This document shows positions 1-7,127 of a stretch of 23,665 bases of DNA, in pieces. The number at the start of each line of letters is the position of its first letter. Within the stretch, counting starts at the first letter, position 1. The notes under the pieces were generated by a model. It did not search any database. It was not told the DNA's origin and worked only from the letters and a program-made list of their open reading frames with translations. This DNA comes from a virus: positions 1 to 23,665 of IMG/VR virus record IMGVR_UViG_3300037450_000167; one strand, 5' to 3'. A program made the translations under genes and the position numbers.

Positions 1-110
1 ATGAGTGAGCCGAACAGCAGTTTCAAGCACGGCCATTTGTATTCCATGCTTGCGGCCCACTCAAAGACGGCGCATTGATCTTCATACTCTGATCGTTCAA
101 GTATCTTCAT
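1..110 (-). CDS. N-terminal fragment of a VRR-NUC-like nuclease (cut by window edge)
   Basis: This open frame starts at ATG 110 and runs off the left edge, leaving 36 residues. The visible N-terminus contains EDQCAVFEWA followed by YKWPCLKLLFGS. This matches the beginning of phage VRR-NUC proteins, where a Q-x-x-x-x-x-W helix precedes a P-x-L-K-L-L strand. From family knowledge, these are PD-(D/E)XK-fold nucleases used in phage replication, recombination or Holliday-junction processing. The catalytic residues would lie beyond the edge and cannot be checked. The start overlaps the end of the upstream small gene by 14 nt, so it is the last visible gene of the minus-strand recombination operon. 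Its company (SbcCD-like pair, ssDNA-binding protein) fits a recombination role. The family call rests on a short motif. Confidence 0.6.
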   Translation of the reverse strand, partial: MKILERSEYEDQCAVFEWAASMEYKWPCLKLLFGSL

Positions 111-267
111 TTTTGGGATGCCTGCGTTCGTTGATTTCCCGCCAAATATCATCGCAGCGTCGAATCACAAGGCGCCTGGCAATGCGCTCTTTGGGATCGC
201 CCAACTTGTCAAAAAGTGCCTCGCAACATTCCTCCAGCTCTTTTAAGGTTTTTTGAAAATTAGCCAC
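97..267 (-). CDS. Small charged helical protein of unknown function
   Basis: This is a 56-residue protein. The GTG at 267 is preferred over a GTG at 291 because a GGAGG lies 6 nt upstream of it. The sequence is rich in Lys, Arg and Glu, predicted mostly helical, with two cysteines in ELEECCEALFD. No domain is recognised. It overlaps the 3' end of the preceding small gene by 8 nt and the following VRR-NUC-like gene by 14 nt, so it is translated as part of the minus-strand operon. It could be an accessory subunit of the nuclease that follows, but that is inferred from position only. Confidence 0.6.
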   Translation of the reverse strand: MANFQKTLKELEECCEALFDKLGDPKERIARRLVIRRCDDIWREINERRHPKNEDT

Positions 268-451
268 CGTCTTCCTCCCCTGGCCGGTCACTCTCGAACC
301 CCGCTTCCTCCAAGGTTATTATTGAGATGCAAAGGCCCTGCTTATTCAGCTCTTTGTTTAAGCATTGAAATGATGAAAGCGGAAAGCGGCGAATAATAAC
401 CCCAAGCGCCTCCCGCTCGTACCTGGCTATTTCCTGCGTGTCTTTAATCAT
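260..451 (-). CDS. Small hypothetical protein in recombination operon
   Basis: This is a 63-residue protein starting at ATG 451, which overlaps the stop of the upstream gene as ATGA (positions 448-451). An in-frame GTG at 460 is also possible, but AGGTGG lies too close to it. Its middle (ALGVIIRRFPLSSFQCLNKELNKQGLCISIITLEEAGF) has alternating hydrophobic segments suggesting a small alpha/beta fold. The C-terminus is acidic and glycine-rich. No family is recognised. The tight overlaps on both sides support a real, translationally coupled gene. Confidence 0.55.
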   Translation of the reverse strand: MIKDTQEIARYEREALGVIIRRFPLSSFQCLNKELNKQGLCISIITLEEAGFESDRPGEEDGG

Positions 452-1173
452 CGCTCCCACCTAAACACGATATCGACGCGCCCACTAACTTTAACCTCTA
501 CGCCAAGGGCACTATTTATGGTTTTAGCAATGTCCTCGATTGCCTTTAACGAGCTGGTAGTTAATCGGCCGGCCTCTGATTCTCCCTCCCTGGGCGTCTT
601 AACACCGATTTTAACATTGAGTTTATCGAGCTTCTTTTGGCGATGTTGAGCAGCTCCAGCCAGCTTATACTTTTCGATGGCCTGTTCGACTGAGATATCG
701 ATACCGCGTTTCTTTTGATAGCGGAAAGTCCCATGCTCAGACGTCCGAGAAATAATGTCCAGGGCGCCCTCATGCATGTTTCCTAACCGATGCCAGATTG
801 TTGAAACCATTGCCGACAGTGAGCTGGTATTGCCTACAAATTGGATTTCTTTGCCAACCTCTTTGGGACTGAGTGGCCCTTTCTGCCATATTGACCAAAG
901 TGCGTTTTCAGCATTGCTCTCGAATGGTTTTTTCATAACTCCGAACTCCTTTCTTATTTCTCGATCACTGTAATATTTAACCCGTTTAGCCACTTTGCGC
1001 GTATCCTCTGCAGGCGTTTTCTCATCGCCATACACGACGGTAAACTTTTGGCGCTTCTCGCTTTGCTTTCGAACGTCCTCGATTTGCCTCGATTTATCGT
1101 CGCGCTCTTGATCCTCTAAGAATTGCTCCAGCGGCTTGCCCTCGACAAACACTCCCTCCAGGTTCTCGGGCAT
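448..1173 (-). CDS. Hypothetical protein with possible winged-helix core
   Basis: This 241-residue protein starts at ATG 1173, with AAAGGAGG 6 nt upstream. The first about 65 residues are highly charged and probably helical or disordered. Residues about 85-155 (ENALWSIWQKGPLSPKEVGK, later STIWHRLG, then GTFRYQKKRG) have the helix-turn-helix-wing pattern of a small winged-helix domain, ending in a basic stretch. The C-terminal third is lysine-rich. It lies 12 nt downstream of the SbcC-like gene and overlaps the next gene by ATGA, so it belongs to the recombination operon. A DNA-binding or nuclease-accessory role is an inference. No known family is claimed. Confidence 0.65.
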   Translation of the reverse strand: MPENLEGVFVEGKPLEQFLEDQERDDKSRQIEDVRKQSEKRQKFTVVYGDEKTPAEDTRKVAKRVKYYSDREIRKEFGVMKKPFESNAENALWSIWQKGPLSPKEVGKEIQFVGNTSSLSAMVSTIWHRLGNMHEGALDIISRTSEHGTFRYQKKRGIDISVEQAIEKYKLAGAAQHRQKKLDKLNVKIGVKTPREGESEAGRLTTSSLKAIEDIAKTINSALGVEVKVSGRVDIVFRWER

Positions 1174-1185
1174 GATAAACCTCCT

Positions 1186-3660
1186 TTAAACGATAGCTAT
1201 CCTCCCAGGGGTGAACCTCAATATATTATCGGCCAGAGCGACGGCCTCCGGACGATGCGTAATGTAAAGACAAAGATCCATATTCGCCATAGTTGAAAAC
1301 GATCGATATAATTCAATGAAGTGCATCGCGTTATCCGCCGATAGGGCCCCGTCTTCTTCATCCATGAGCGCGGTTTGAAAATGGCGACCGGATTTCTCCT
1401 GACTGATCAGTGTTTGTGCCAGTCTAAGCGATTTTAATATCCAGACCTTTTCACCTCCGCTCAAATACTGCAGATGGGTTTCCGATCCATCACTGGCAAT
1501 AACGATAATTGAAAGGATCTCTTTGCCTTCTTCATCCTGCGTCTCGAATCTAACACTGTAATTCGGTCCGAATGTCATGGTTAATAGATCGTTGCTGTTC
1601 TTTGTGATCATGGGAGCGACGGCCTCGATCTCCAATGCACGCATGCCGTCCTTGCTGCAGGCAATCCGCAAATAGTCCCATTCTTGCTTTTGACCCTGTA
1701 CCCAGGAATATTTATTCCGGAGCTTGTCGACCTCGGTTTCCAGATCCTCTTTCTGCTTAACTTCGGCAAAATACTTGGGGATTTCGATATTCCAACGGAC
1801 TTCGTTTTTTTCCTCTTGATCCTGGAGCCTCCGTAACTCTCTGAGTTCTTCGTGCGTCTCATCTAACTGCTTTTCAGCCTCCGGGATAATATTAATCGCG
1901 TTGATTCCCTCCTGGATCTCATCAAGCTCACCTCGGATTAAATTCTTATCAGCTTCATGACTCGTTTTCGCTTTTTCTGACAAAGAGACAATCTGCTCCA
2001 TTTGAGATTTTAAAGCAGCGCTCGCGCTTTCTGCAGCTAATAGATCTGTATGTCTTGCGGCTGCAGGCAGAGATTTTTCGATAACATTATTGATGATGTT
2101 TATTTGAGCTGAGATTTTATCTGCGCTATCTGATACCTTGTCGCTCTTGGCCTCCAGCTCCTCGATTATTGCCCGACTGGCTGTCTGTTTATCTTCCTCC
2201 AACTTGCGGGTAACAGCGGCCTTATCTTCGAGCCTTTTTAGCTCGGTTTCTGTGATGAGCAGCTTATCAATCTCGCTATCATGTTTAACCTTCAGATCTT
2301 TAAGCATTTGCGCTTTGAGCGTGGCCATTGCCTCTCTTGCATCGGGCAGCGCGTCGCGATTGTCCAGGGAAACCGTGATCAGCCCGCAAACCTCACTCGT
2401 ACACGCGGGATCGATGGTATCGAGGACGCCAGCGCTTTTCTCCATGGCCTCTATGTGTGCTTGGGCCTGAACTAATACCGGATTTTTTTCTATCTCAAAA
2501 ATCAGGGTATTCAGTTTCTCGCAGCTGGCATCCTGTTCGACCTTCACCCTCCGAACATGGGCGATAGTCTCATCAGAAGCGAGCTCTTGCAGCCGATTGT
2601 TCGAGTCATGTATTTCCAGGTTATGCTCTTGGATTTTGACTGATAATTGTTGCTTGACACTGAAAAAGCTATTCTGTTTTTCATGTAGAGCCTTGTTTTC
2701 CTTTTCGCCATCCGCCTTGACCTTAACGGCATTCTCGATCGAATCACGAATATCTAAGATGGCCTTGGATTTTTTTAAATCACGGTCTAATGTCTCCAGT
2801 TGCATCATTCTTTCGACGTTGTCAGACTGGAAAGTGTCATCATTCGCTTTCTGTCTTATAACGAGTTTAGCCTTTATTTTGTTGAGGTCGTCGAGCCTTT
2901 GCCGATTTAAGGCATTTTCAACGGATTGCTTTTTTAGCAACTCGGTGGCCTTGGTAACCGCGACCGTTTTACTGTCATACTCTTTGAGATTCTCCTCACA
3001 ATCGGCCAGCATCTTACGGGCACCTTTCAGATCGTTGGCCGGATCGCCCATCAACTTAATGCGCTCATTGAGCTGTTCGCCCTGGGCCTCCAGGGCAGAG
3101 GCGGCAAAGTCGCACGCCTTAAAGGCGCCCTTGGCGGTATCTTCCCATTTGACGTAACGATCAAGGCGTAAAAATTCGGCAAACAGGTTTTTAAGCTCGG
3201 CTGGGCGCATATCTGATAGCTTCTTGGAGTTTTGGGCACAGAAGATCGAGGAGAAATATAGCGCCGGCGTGCCGAGAAGATCCTCGATGTAAGCATCATA
3301 GTTTGATACTTTGCTATCAACCTCGCTTGCTGAGTTGCCGTTTTTGTAGATATAGCCCTCATCGCTTCGGGTTGTGGTGGCATCGATCTTGATTACGGTC
3401 CGATAGATGTCCCCATGAAATTCAAAGGTCAGCTCTTTCATGCTGTCTTTTAAAAAACAGTGAGATTTCAGGGTACCTGTCCGGGATGGCAGCATCCTGT
3501 AAGGCTGCAGATTCTCCAGGAAGGTAGTTTTCCCAATGCCGTTGGCGCCCTCCAGGGCAACCAGTCCGGCGAGCTGGCTAAAATCAACCGTTATTTCATC
3601 AGTTTCCAGGCCTTTTTTAATCCCAATAAAGCCCCTCAGTTTGACTTTTATCAACCTCAT
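1186..3660 (-). CDS. SbcC/Rad50-like ATPase, exonuclease subunit
   Basis: This 824-residue ABC-type ATPase is the predicted partner of the SbcD-like nuclease encoded just upstream. Motifs in order: Walker A GANGIGKT (38-45); long charged coiled coil (about 175-420 and 430-690); a Cys pair at the apex, DPACTSEVCG (C420 and C425); ABC signature LSGGEK (733-738); Walker B/D-loop LMDEEDGALS (about 766-775); and an H-loop-like YITHRPEA. Rad50/SbcC heads bind ATP and DNA and gate the nuclease; phage T4 gp46 is the best-known phage version. The length lies between T4 gp46 (about 560) and E. coli SbcC (1,048). The hook is CX4C instead of the classical CXXC. The start ATG overlaps the SbcD-like stop codon by 4 nt, so the two are translationally coupled. 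Confidence 0.9.
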   Translation of the reverse strand: MRLIKVKLRGFIGIKKGLETDEITVDFSQLAGLVALEGANGIGKTTFLENLQPYRMLPSRTGTLKSHCFLKDSMKELTFEFHGDIYRTVIKIDATTTRSDEGYIYKNGNSASEVDSKVSNYDAYIEDLLGTPALYFSSIFCAQNSKKLSDMRPAELKNLFAEFLRLDRYVKWEDTAKGAFKACDFAASALEAQGEQLNERIKLMGDPANDLKGARKMLADCEENLKEYDSKTVAVTKATELLKKQSVENALNRQRLDDLNKIKAKLVIRQKANDDTFQSDNVERMMQLETLDRDLKKSKAILDIRDSIENAVKVKADGEKENKALHEKQNSFFSVKQQLSVKIQEHNLEIHDSNNRLQELASDETIAHVRRVKVEQDASCEKLNTLIFEIEKNPVLVQAQAHIEAMEKSAGVLDTIDPACTSEVCGLITVSLDNRDALPDAREAMATLKAQMLKDLKVKHDSEIDKLLITETELKRLEDKAAVTRKLEEDKQTASRAIIEELEAKSDKVSDSADKISAQINIINNVIEKSLPAAARHTDLLAAESASAALKSQMEQIVSLSEKAKTSHEADKNLIRGELDEIQEGINAINIIPEAEKQLDETHEELRELRRLQDQEEKNEVRWNIEIPKYFAEVKQKEDLETEVDKLRNKYSWVQGQKQEWDYLRIACSKDGMRALEIEAVAPMITKNSNDLLTMTFGPNYSVRFETQDEEGKEILSIIVIASDGSETHLQYLSGGEKVWILKSLRLAQTLISQEKSGRHFQTALMDEEDGALSADNAMHFIELYRSFSTMANMDLCLYITHRPEAVALADNILRFTPGRIAIV

Positions 3661-4967
3661 ATAACCACCTCCCTTTTGATGCTTTCGTACAACTCCTCGG
3701 GTTCCAGTTCTTCGAGCATGTCCGCCTTTAGCAATACCGCCTCTGTAATGTCCTCATTGATGATCTTGGCCCTGGTTGTCAGCTTATCCCTCAGTGTCTC
3801 AACTTCCAGCACGAGGGCGGACCGGACATTCGGCCTGGGCAATCTGGCAATATTCATTTGATAATCGCGAGGACCGACCTTGTCGGCGACCAGGTCTTTG
3901 ATCCCCTGTTCGTTGATGGCGTGAGCCATGTCCTGATAGATTTTGATATCATGTCTAATAATCGCGTGGGGATTGCTGGTAAGCGTTTGGATCGTGCTGA
4001 TAATTGCGATTTTGACGGCCTCTTTAGTCCCAGTATTTAACAGATCGTCTTTTAGCCTGATAAGCAATGGCGACGGGGTATGAATGAAATCCTCTACTTT
4101 GAGCTCCCAATGACCGCCCATGTCGACCAGTTCGAGCCCATGGACATAAAAGCCTTTGGCCTCCATTTCGCCAAAGTCGGTGGCAAACAGCGAGCCCGGA
4201 TAAAAGATGTTGTCGCCTATCTTCTGTTGGGCGTGGATATGACCCATGCAAACAATATCGGGCTTGGCCAGAGCGATATGCTCGCGGGCAACCTCGATAT
4301 CCAGCCCGGTTAGCGCCTGGGAAGGATGGATAAACGCACCGCCTATCGACCAATGACCCATTAGAATATGGGGTACAATGGGCGAATGGCCTTGTTGCCG
4401 AAGATTGATATTGAATTGATTTCGATTTGCTCCCATCGATGCGAAGATGGAGCCCAACGCGGTTGCTATCTCTTGATCGGATGTTTGAATGTCAGAGCCG
4501 GATTGAAAATACTGTTTTGTGAACGCAGGCACTCCAGATATTAAAGCGACGGGTTCGAGATCGTCTCGCAGCGGCGGACTTTGCCAAGCCATAAACTCAT
4601 GATCGGCGCCAAACTTTTCAGCATACAGGCAAATTGTTTCCGGCTGATCCATTACATAGACCGGAAAGCCCTCATTGACATTGCGGATTAACAGCGGCGC
4701 TTTGCCGTCATGGCTGGGTGTACCTGATAAAATGATTACCGGAGCGACCCGGGCAAGCCGGCGGATTGTGCCGATCGCCAACCGGGCGGCCTCCGATTCT
4801 TGGCGGACCTGTCTATGATTATAGATGTCGCCTGCAATGACAACCAGCTCGGGGATAATCTTCTCGGTTTTAGCAACCAAAAAATCCAGGCAGGCCGTCG
4901 CGTCCTCTAAAAACTCATCGCATACATGCCAATCGGCTGTATGCACTATTGCTAATTCACTGTTCAT
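3657..4967 (-). CDS. SbcD/Mre11-like metallophosphoesterase nuclease subunit
   Basis: This is a 436-residue calcineurin-type nuclease. Start ATG 4967 is chosen because AAGGAG lies 5 nt upstream; an ATG at 4982 would lack one. Phosphoesterase motifs: DWH (D12, H14), AGDIYNHR (G46-D47), SGTPSHD (about 81-87), MGHWS and finally MGHIHAQQ (the GHxH motif). The first, second, fourth and fifth motifs match Mre11/SbcD. The third is GTPSHD where Mre11 has GNHD, so the metal-contacting Asn appears replaced while the catalytic His and Asp remain. With the SbcC-like subunit it should form a double-strand end-processing nuclease analogous to T4 gp47/gp46. The pair sits directly after a putative annealing protein, suggesting a complete phage recombination module. 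Confidence 0.9.
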   Translation of the reverse strand: MNSELAIVHTADWHVCDEFLEDATACLDFLVAKTEKIIPELVVIAGDIYNHRQVRQESEAARLAIGTIRRLARVAPVIILSGTPSHDGKAPLLIRNVNEGFPVYVMDQPETICLYAEKFGADHEFMAWQSPPLRDDLEPVALISGVPAFTKQYFQSGSDIQTSDQEIATALGSIFASMGANRNQFNINLRQQGHSPIVPHILMGHWSIGGAFIHPSQALTGLDIEVAREHIALAKPDIVCMGHIHAQQKIGDNIFYPGSLFATDFGEMEAKGFYVHGLELVDMGGHWELKVEDFIHTPSPLLIRLKDDLLNTGTKEAVKIAIISTIQTLTSNPHAIIRHDIKIYQDMAHAINEQGIKDLVADKVGPRDYQMNIARLPRPNVRSALVLEVETLRDKLTTRAKIINEDITEAVLLKADMLEELEPEELYESIKREVVI

Positions 4968-4978
4968 AAGCGCTCCTT

Positions 4979-6037
4979 TCAAAATGGGATATCATCATCC
5001 TCCGGTTTGTCTTTCAGTAGGTCCAGGTGGTCCTTGATTTTCAGCAGCTCTATATCCGTCATATCTGACAGATTATTTTTGCCCATCCTTTTGACCAAAC
5101 TTTCCAGATCATAACCCTTACTTTTGGCCAATGTTCCGATATGGGTGATCTGGCTTTTGGTGTCCCATAGGCCGAATTCGGCATCATCGGCGGGCGAATC
5201 GTTGCCCTCCTCGGAGGTATCATCATCCTCGGTTTCAACCTCGGTTTCAACTCCGTTGGCTTCTACGACTTCGGCATCGCCATTATAGGTGTCTTTGGGG
5301 GGTGTCCCTGGGAGTTGCAGTGGAGGTGTGTTCATGCCAAATATGGTGCTCTGAGCTCCCAAGGACATCATTGTCACAATGCGCTTAACCTCCGGATCAT
5401 CGTAATCCGGCTGATAAGTGATGCGCACCGCGACAAAGGGTTTTTGCAGCTCGACTTTCGTGTATTTGTTTTTGAGGCCCAACAGCGCCCGGATAACACG
5501 GTTACGAGCCCCGGACTCACAGCGGGCAGCTCGGTGTTTTCGAATCTGTCTCATATCACGACCGACGCAATAAGCGACATATTCCTCCAGCTCCTTGCCA
5601 TGCTTGGCGTAATCGCCCTTTTGGCCCTTTTCTCGGTATGAGTGTACGAGATCATCCTCATGGGCGATAAGATCCATGTCGTAATATGCTTTGACGGGTA
5701 CGAGTTGCCCGTCGCTTTTGCGGATCGCCCCAAAGGCCTCGAAGGCGATGTAATTCGGATCTTTCTTATCGTCGACGCGGCGCGATCCCGTTTGGTCCGG
5801 CCATAATATTCCAGCCAGGACAGCCAGCTTGTCGAGGCCCTGCTTTTTAACGATAAATGCGTTCTTTGAATTTCGGTCCTTGTAAACGTCTCCATAATCG
5901 GGATCTGGTGACAAAGAAACCGTCTCTACGGTCGCTTTATGATACTTTGACAGTCCCTCCAGGGTAATGGCAGGGGTTAAAATATTGTAGCCCTCATCCT
6001 GGTATTTTTTCAAAAGTTTGGCCGGGTCAGTTGCCAT
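4979..6037 (-). CDS. Putative single-strand annealing / ssDNA-binding recombination protein with SSB-like C-terminus
   Basis: This 352-residue protein starts at ATG 6037, with AGGAGG 7 nt upstream; a start at 6076 would add 13 residues but has no such site. The first about 235 residues are folded. They include GLDKLAVLAGI, a DPNYIAFEAFGAIRKSDGQ strand pair, and a basic segment with ARCESGARNRVIRALLGL followed by YTKVELQKPF. That segment resembles the conserved block of phage single-strand annealing proteins, in which an [ES]-x-A-x-x-R-A-[IL]-R helix is typical. Residues about 260-300 are acidic and flexible. A small C-terminal domain follows, and the protein ends in EDDDIPF. The last six residues, DDDIPF, are identical to the tip of E. 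coli SSB, which recruits SSB-binding repair proteins. Operon company (SbcCD-like) supports recombination. The exact family is uncertain. Confidence 0.6.
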   Translation of the reverse strand: MATDPAKLLKKYQDEGYNILTPAITLEGLSKYHKATVETVSLSPDPDYGDVYKDRNSKNAFIVKKQGLDKLAVLAGILWPDQTGSRRVDDKKDPNYIAFEAFGAIRKSDGQLVPVKAYYDMDLIAHEDDLVHSYREKGQKGDYAKHGKELEEYVAYCVGRDMRQIRKHRAARCESGARNRVIRALLGLKNKYTKVELQKPFVAVRITYQPDYDDPEVKRIVTMMSLGAQSTIFGMNTPPLQLPGTPPKDTYNGDAEVVEANGVETEVETEDDDTSEEGNDSPADDAEFGLWDTKSQITHIGTLAKSKGYDLESLVKRMGKNNLSDMTDIELLKIKDHLDLLKDKPEDDDIPF

Positions 6038-6078
6038 GTTTTCGCCTCCTGTGGTTTGGGTTAATAAATCGAACAATA

Positions 6079-6108
6079 TATAATTTCATATTTGAGAGAT
6101 CAGGTCAA
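6079..6108 (-). promoter_or_regulatory. Candidate promoter for the minus-strand recombination operon
   Basis: Read on the minus strand, TTGACC (6108-6103) is a five-of-six match to the -35 hexamer. ATTATA (6084-6079) at 18 nt, or AATTAT (6085-6080) at 17 nt, can serve as -10. It lies about 45 nt upstream of the start at 6037, with no other gene between. Confidence 0.45.
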
Positions 6109-6192
6109 CGAATATTTTAAATATGATTTTTATTCTTGCCTTTTGAATTTCAGCATGCTAATTCTGATATATGCAACTTGAATCATATTTGA
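6086..6192. promoter_or_regulatory. Candidate operator: three TCATATTT half-sites in the divergent control region
   Basis: TCATATTTGA occurs at 6086-6095 and again at 6183-6192. The inverse complement of its first eight bases, AAATATGA, sits at 6119-6126. A 13-bp palindrome, ATATTTTAAATAT (6112-6124), overlaps the middle copy. The copies bracket the minus-strand promoter and the start of the Cro-like gene, which is the layout expected of operators for a Cro/CI-type regulator. Binding is inferred. Confidence 0.4.
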
Positions 6193-6380
6193 AGCGCAAT
6201 AAACTAAAGCCGACTCCTTGGGCGGAAAAACATGGCATTTCGGCTGCATCCTTGCACCGATATCTCAAAGGAATTGGGACGATCGACGCCCGTAACGCTT
6301 TGAGGATCGAGGCGGCAACCGATGAGCAAGTGACCGTTAAGGAATTATTGGAACGGTACAAATACCAGCTCTCGGCATAA
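6171..6380 (+). CDS. Cro-like helix-turn-helix regulator
   Basis: This 69-residue protein has a lambda-repressor/Cro-type HTH (about residues 14-45). WAEKHGISAASLHRYLKGIG gives helices 2 and 3 with the usual A-x-x-x-G-I-S turn and a serine-rich recognition helix, followed by IDARNALRIEAATDEQVTVKELL, the standard closing helices. It is the first gene of the rightward cluster and is divergent from the recombination operon, the usual position of a Cro or early repressor. No gene for a full-length CI repressor is visible in this window. The upstream region carries three TCATATTT half-sites, one inside the start of this gene, suggesting autoregulation. No strong ribosome binding site precedes ATG 6171. 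Confidence 0.75.
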   Translation: MQLESYLKRNKLKPTPWAEKHGISAASLHRYLKGIGTIDARNALRIEAATDEQVTVKELLERYKYQLSA

Positions 6381-6398
6381 TGTATCCGGAGATAGCCT

Positions 6399-7127
6399 GT
6401 GAAGATCATCTACGAGCCCAAAGGGGCGGCGCTCGAATACTCAAAACTCGCGCTAAACCCATACTTGGGCTGCACGCATGCCTGTGTTTATTGTTACAAC
6501 AATGGACGCCATTCCAAAAAAGGGGAATTTTTCAAAAGCGCCAAGCCTCGCATGGGGATCATACTGGATATCATCAAAGACCTAAAAACACTCAAAGACA
6601 AATACGGTAATGATTGCCCGGAGATTCAAATATCCTTTCTTGGCGATGCTTACCAGCCTGCAGAATCGACCATCGGTTTAACCCGCCTGATTATCCAACA
6701 AATCATTCACAGCAATCTGCCCTTTACAATTCTGACAAAATCAAGTCTTATTCTTCGGGATCTTGATATCCTGGCACCATATCGAAAATTTCGCCTGGGG
6801 ATTTCCTTTACCACGGTTGACCAAAGAGAGGCGGCCGAATGGGAACCTGGGACCGGATACGTTGAGGACCGCATTAGCGTTATGCGAAAATTCAAAGACC
6901 TGGGAGTAAAAACCTGGGTTTCATTAGAGCCTGTTATGCGCGTCGAATCAACTATCAACGTGATAAAAAAAGTTCATTACCATACCGATCATTTTTGGAT
7001 CGGCGCATTAAATCACATGAGCCCACCGGAGCCTATAAATCTACCCGAAGCCCACCGCGATATCATGAAGGCTCTGGAATTCCGTCATTGTAAATATAAG
7101 TTTAAAGCGAGCTTCACAGATATGTGA
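6399..7127 (+). CDS. Radical SAM protein (SplB-related type)
   Basis: This 242-residue protein starts at GTG 6399, with GGAG 9 nt upstream. It carries the radical SAM cluster motif C-x3-C-x2-C at C25, C29 and C32 (GCTHACVYCYNNG). Downstream are a strand ending SFLGDAYQPAE, an FTILTKS strand and GISFTT, the order of conserved strands in the SplB/photoproduct-lyase-like branch. In the family, a [4Fe-4S] cluster cleaves S-adenosylmethionine to give a 5'-deoxyadenosyl radical; the substrate here is unknown. It is about two-thirds the length of Bacillus SplB. It sits 18 nt after the regulator gene and overlaps the replication initiator by 4 nt, so it is expressed early with replication genes. DNA base modification or lesion repair is a reasonable guess, not shown. 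Confidence 0.8.
   Translation: MKIIYEPKGAALEYSKLALNPYLGCTHACVYCYNNGRHSKKGEFFKSAKPRMGIILDIIKDLKTLKDKYGNDCPEIQISFLGDAYQPAESTIGLTRLIIQQIIHSNLPFTILTKSSLILRDLDILAPYRKFRLGISFTTVDQREAAEWEPGTGYVEDRISVMRKFKDLGVKTWVSLEPVMRVESTINVIKKVHYHTDHFWIGALNHMSPPEPINLPEAHRDIMKALEFRHCKYKFKASFTDM

Noticed and set aside
5-256. Plus-strand 83-residue frame at the left edge
   Set aside because: It is antisense to the small minus-strand gene and the VRR-NUC-like start, which have ribosome binding sites and family motifs.
2597-3157. Plus-strand 186-residue frame
   Set aside because: It lies wholly inside the SbcC-like gene on the other strand and has serine/leucine-rich antisense composition.
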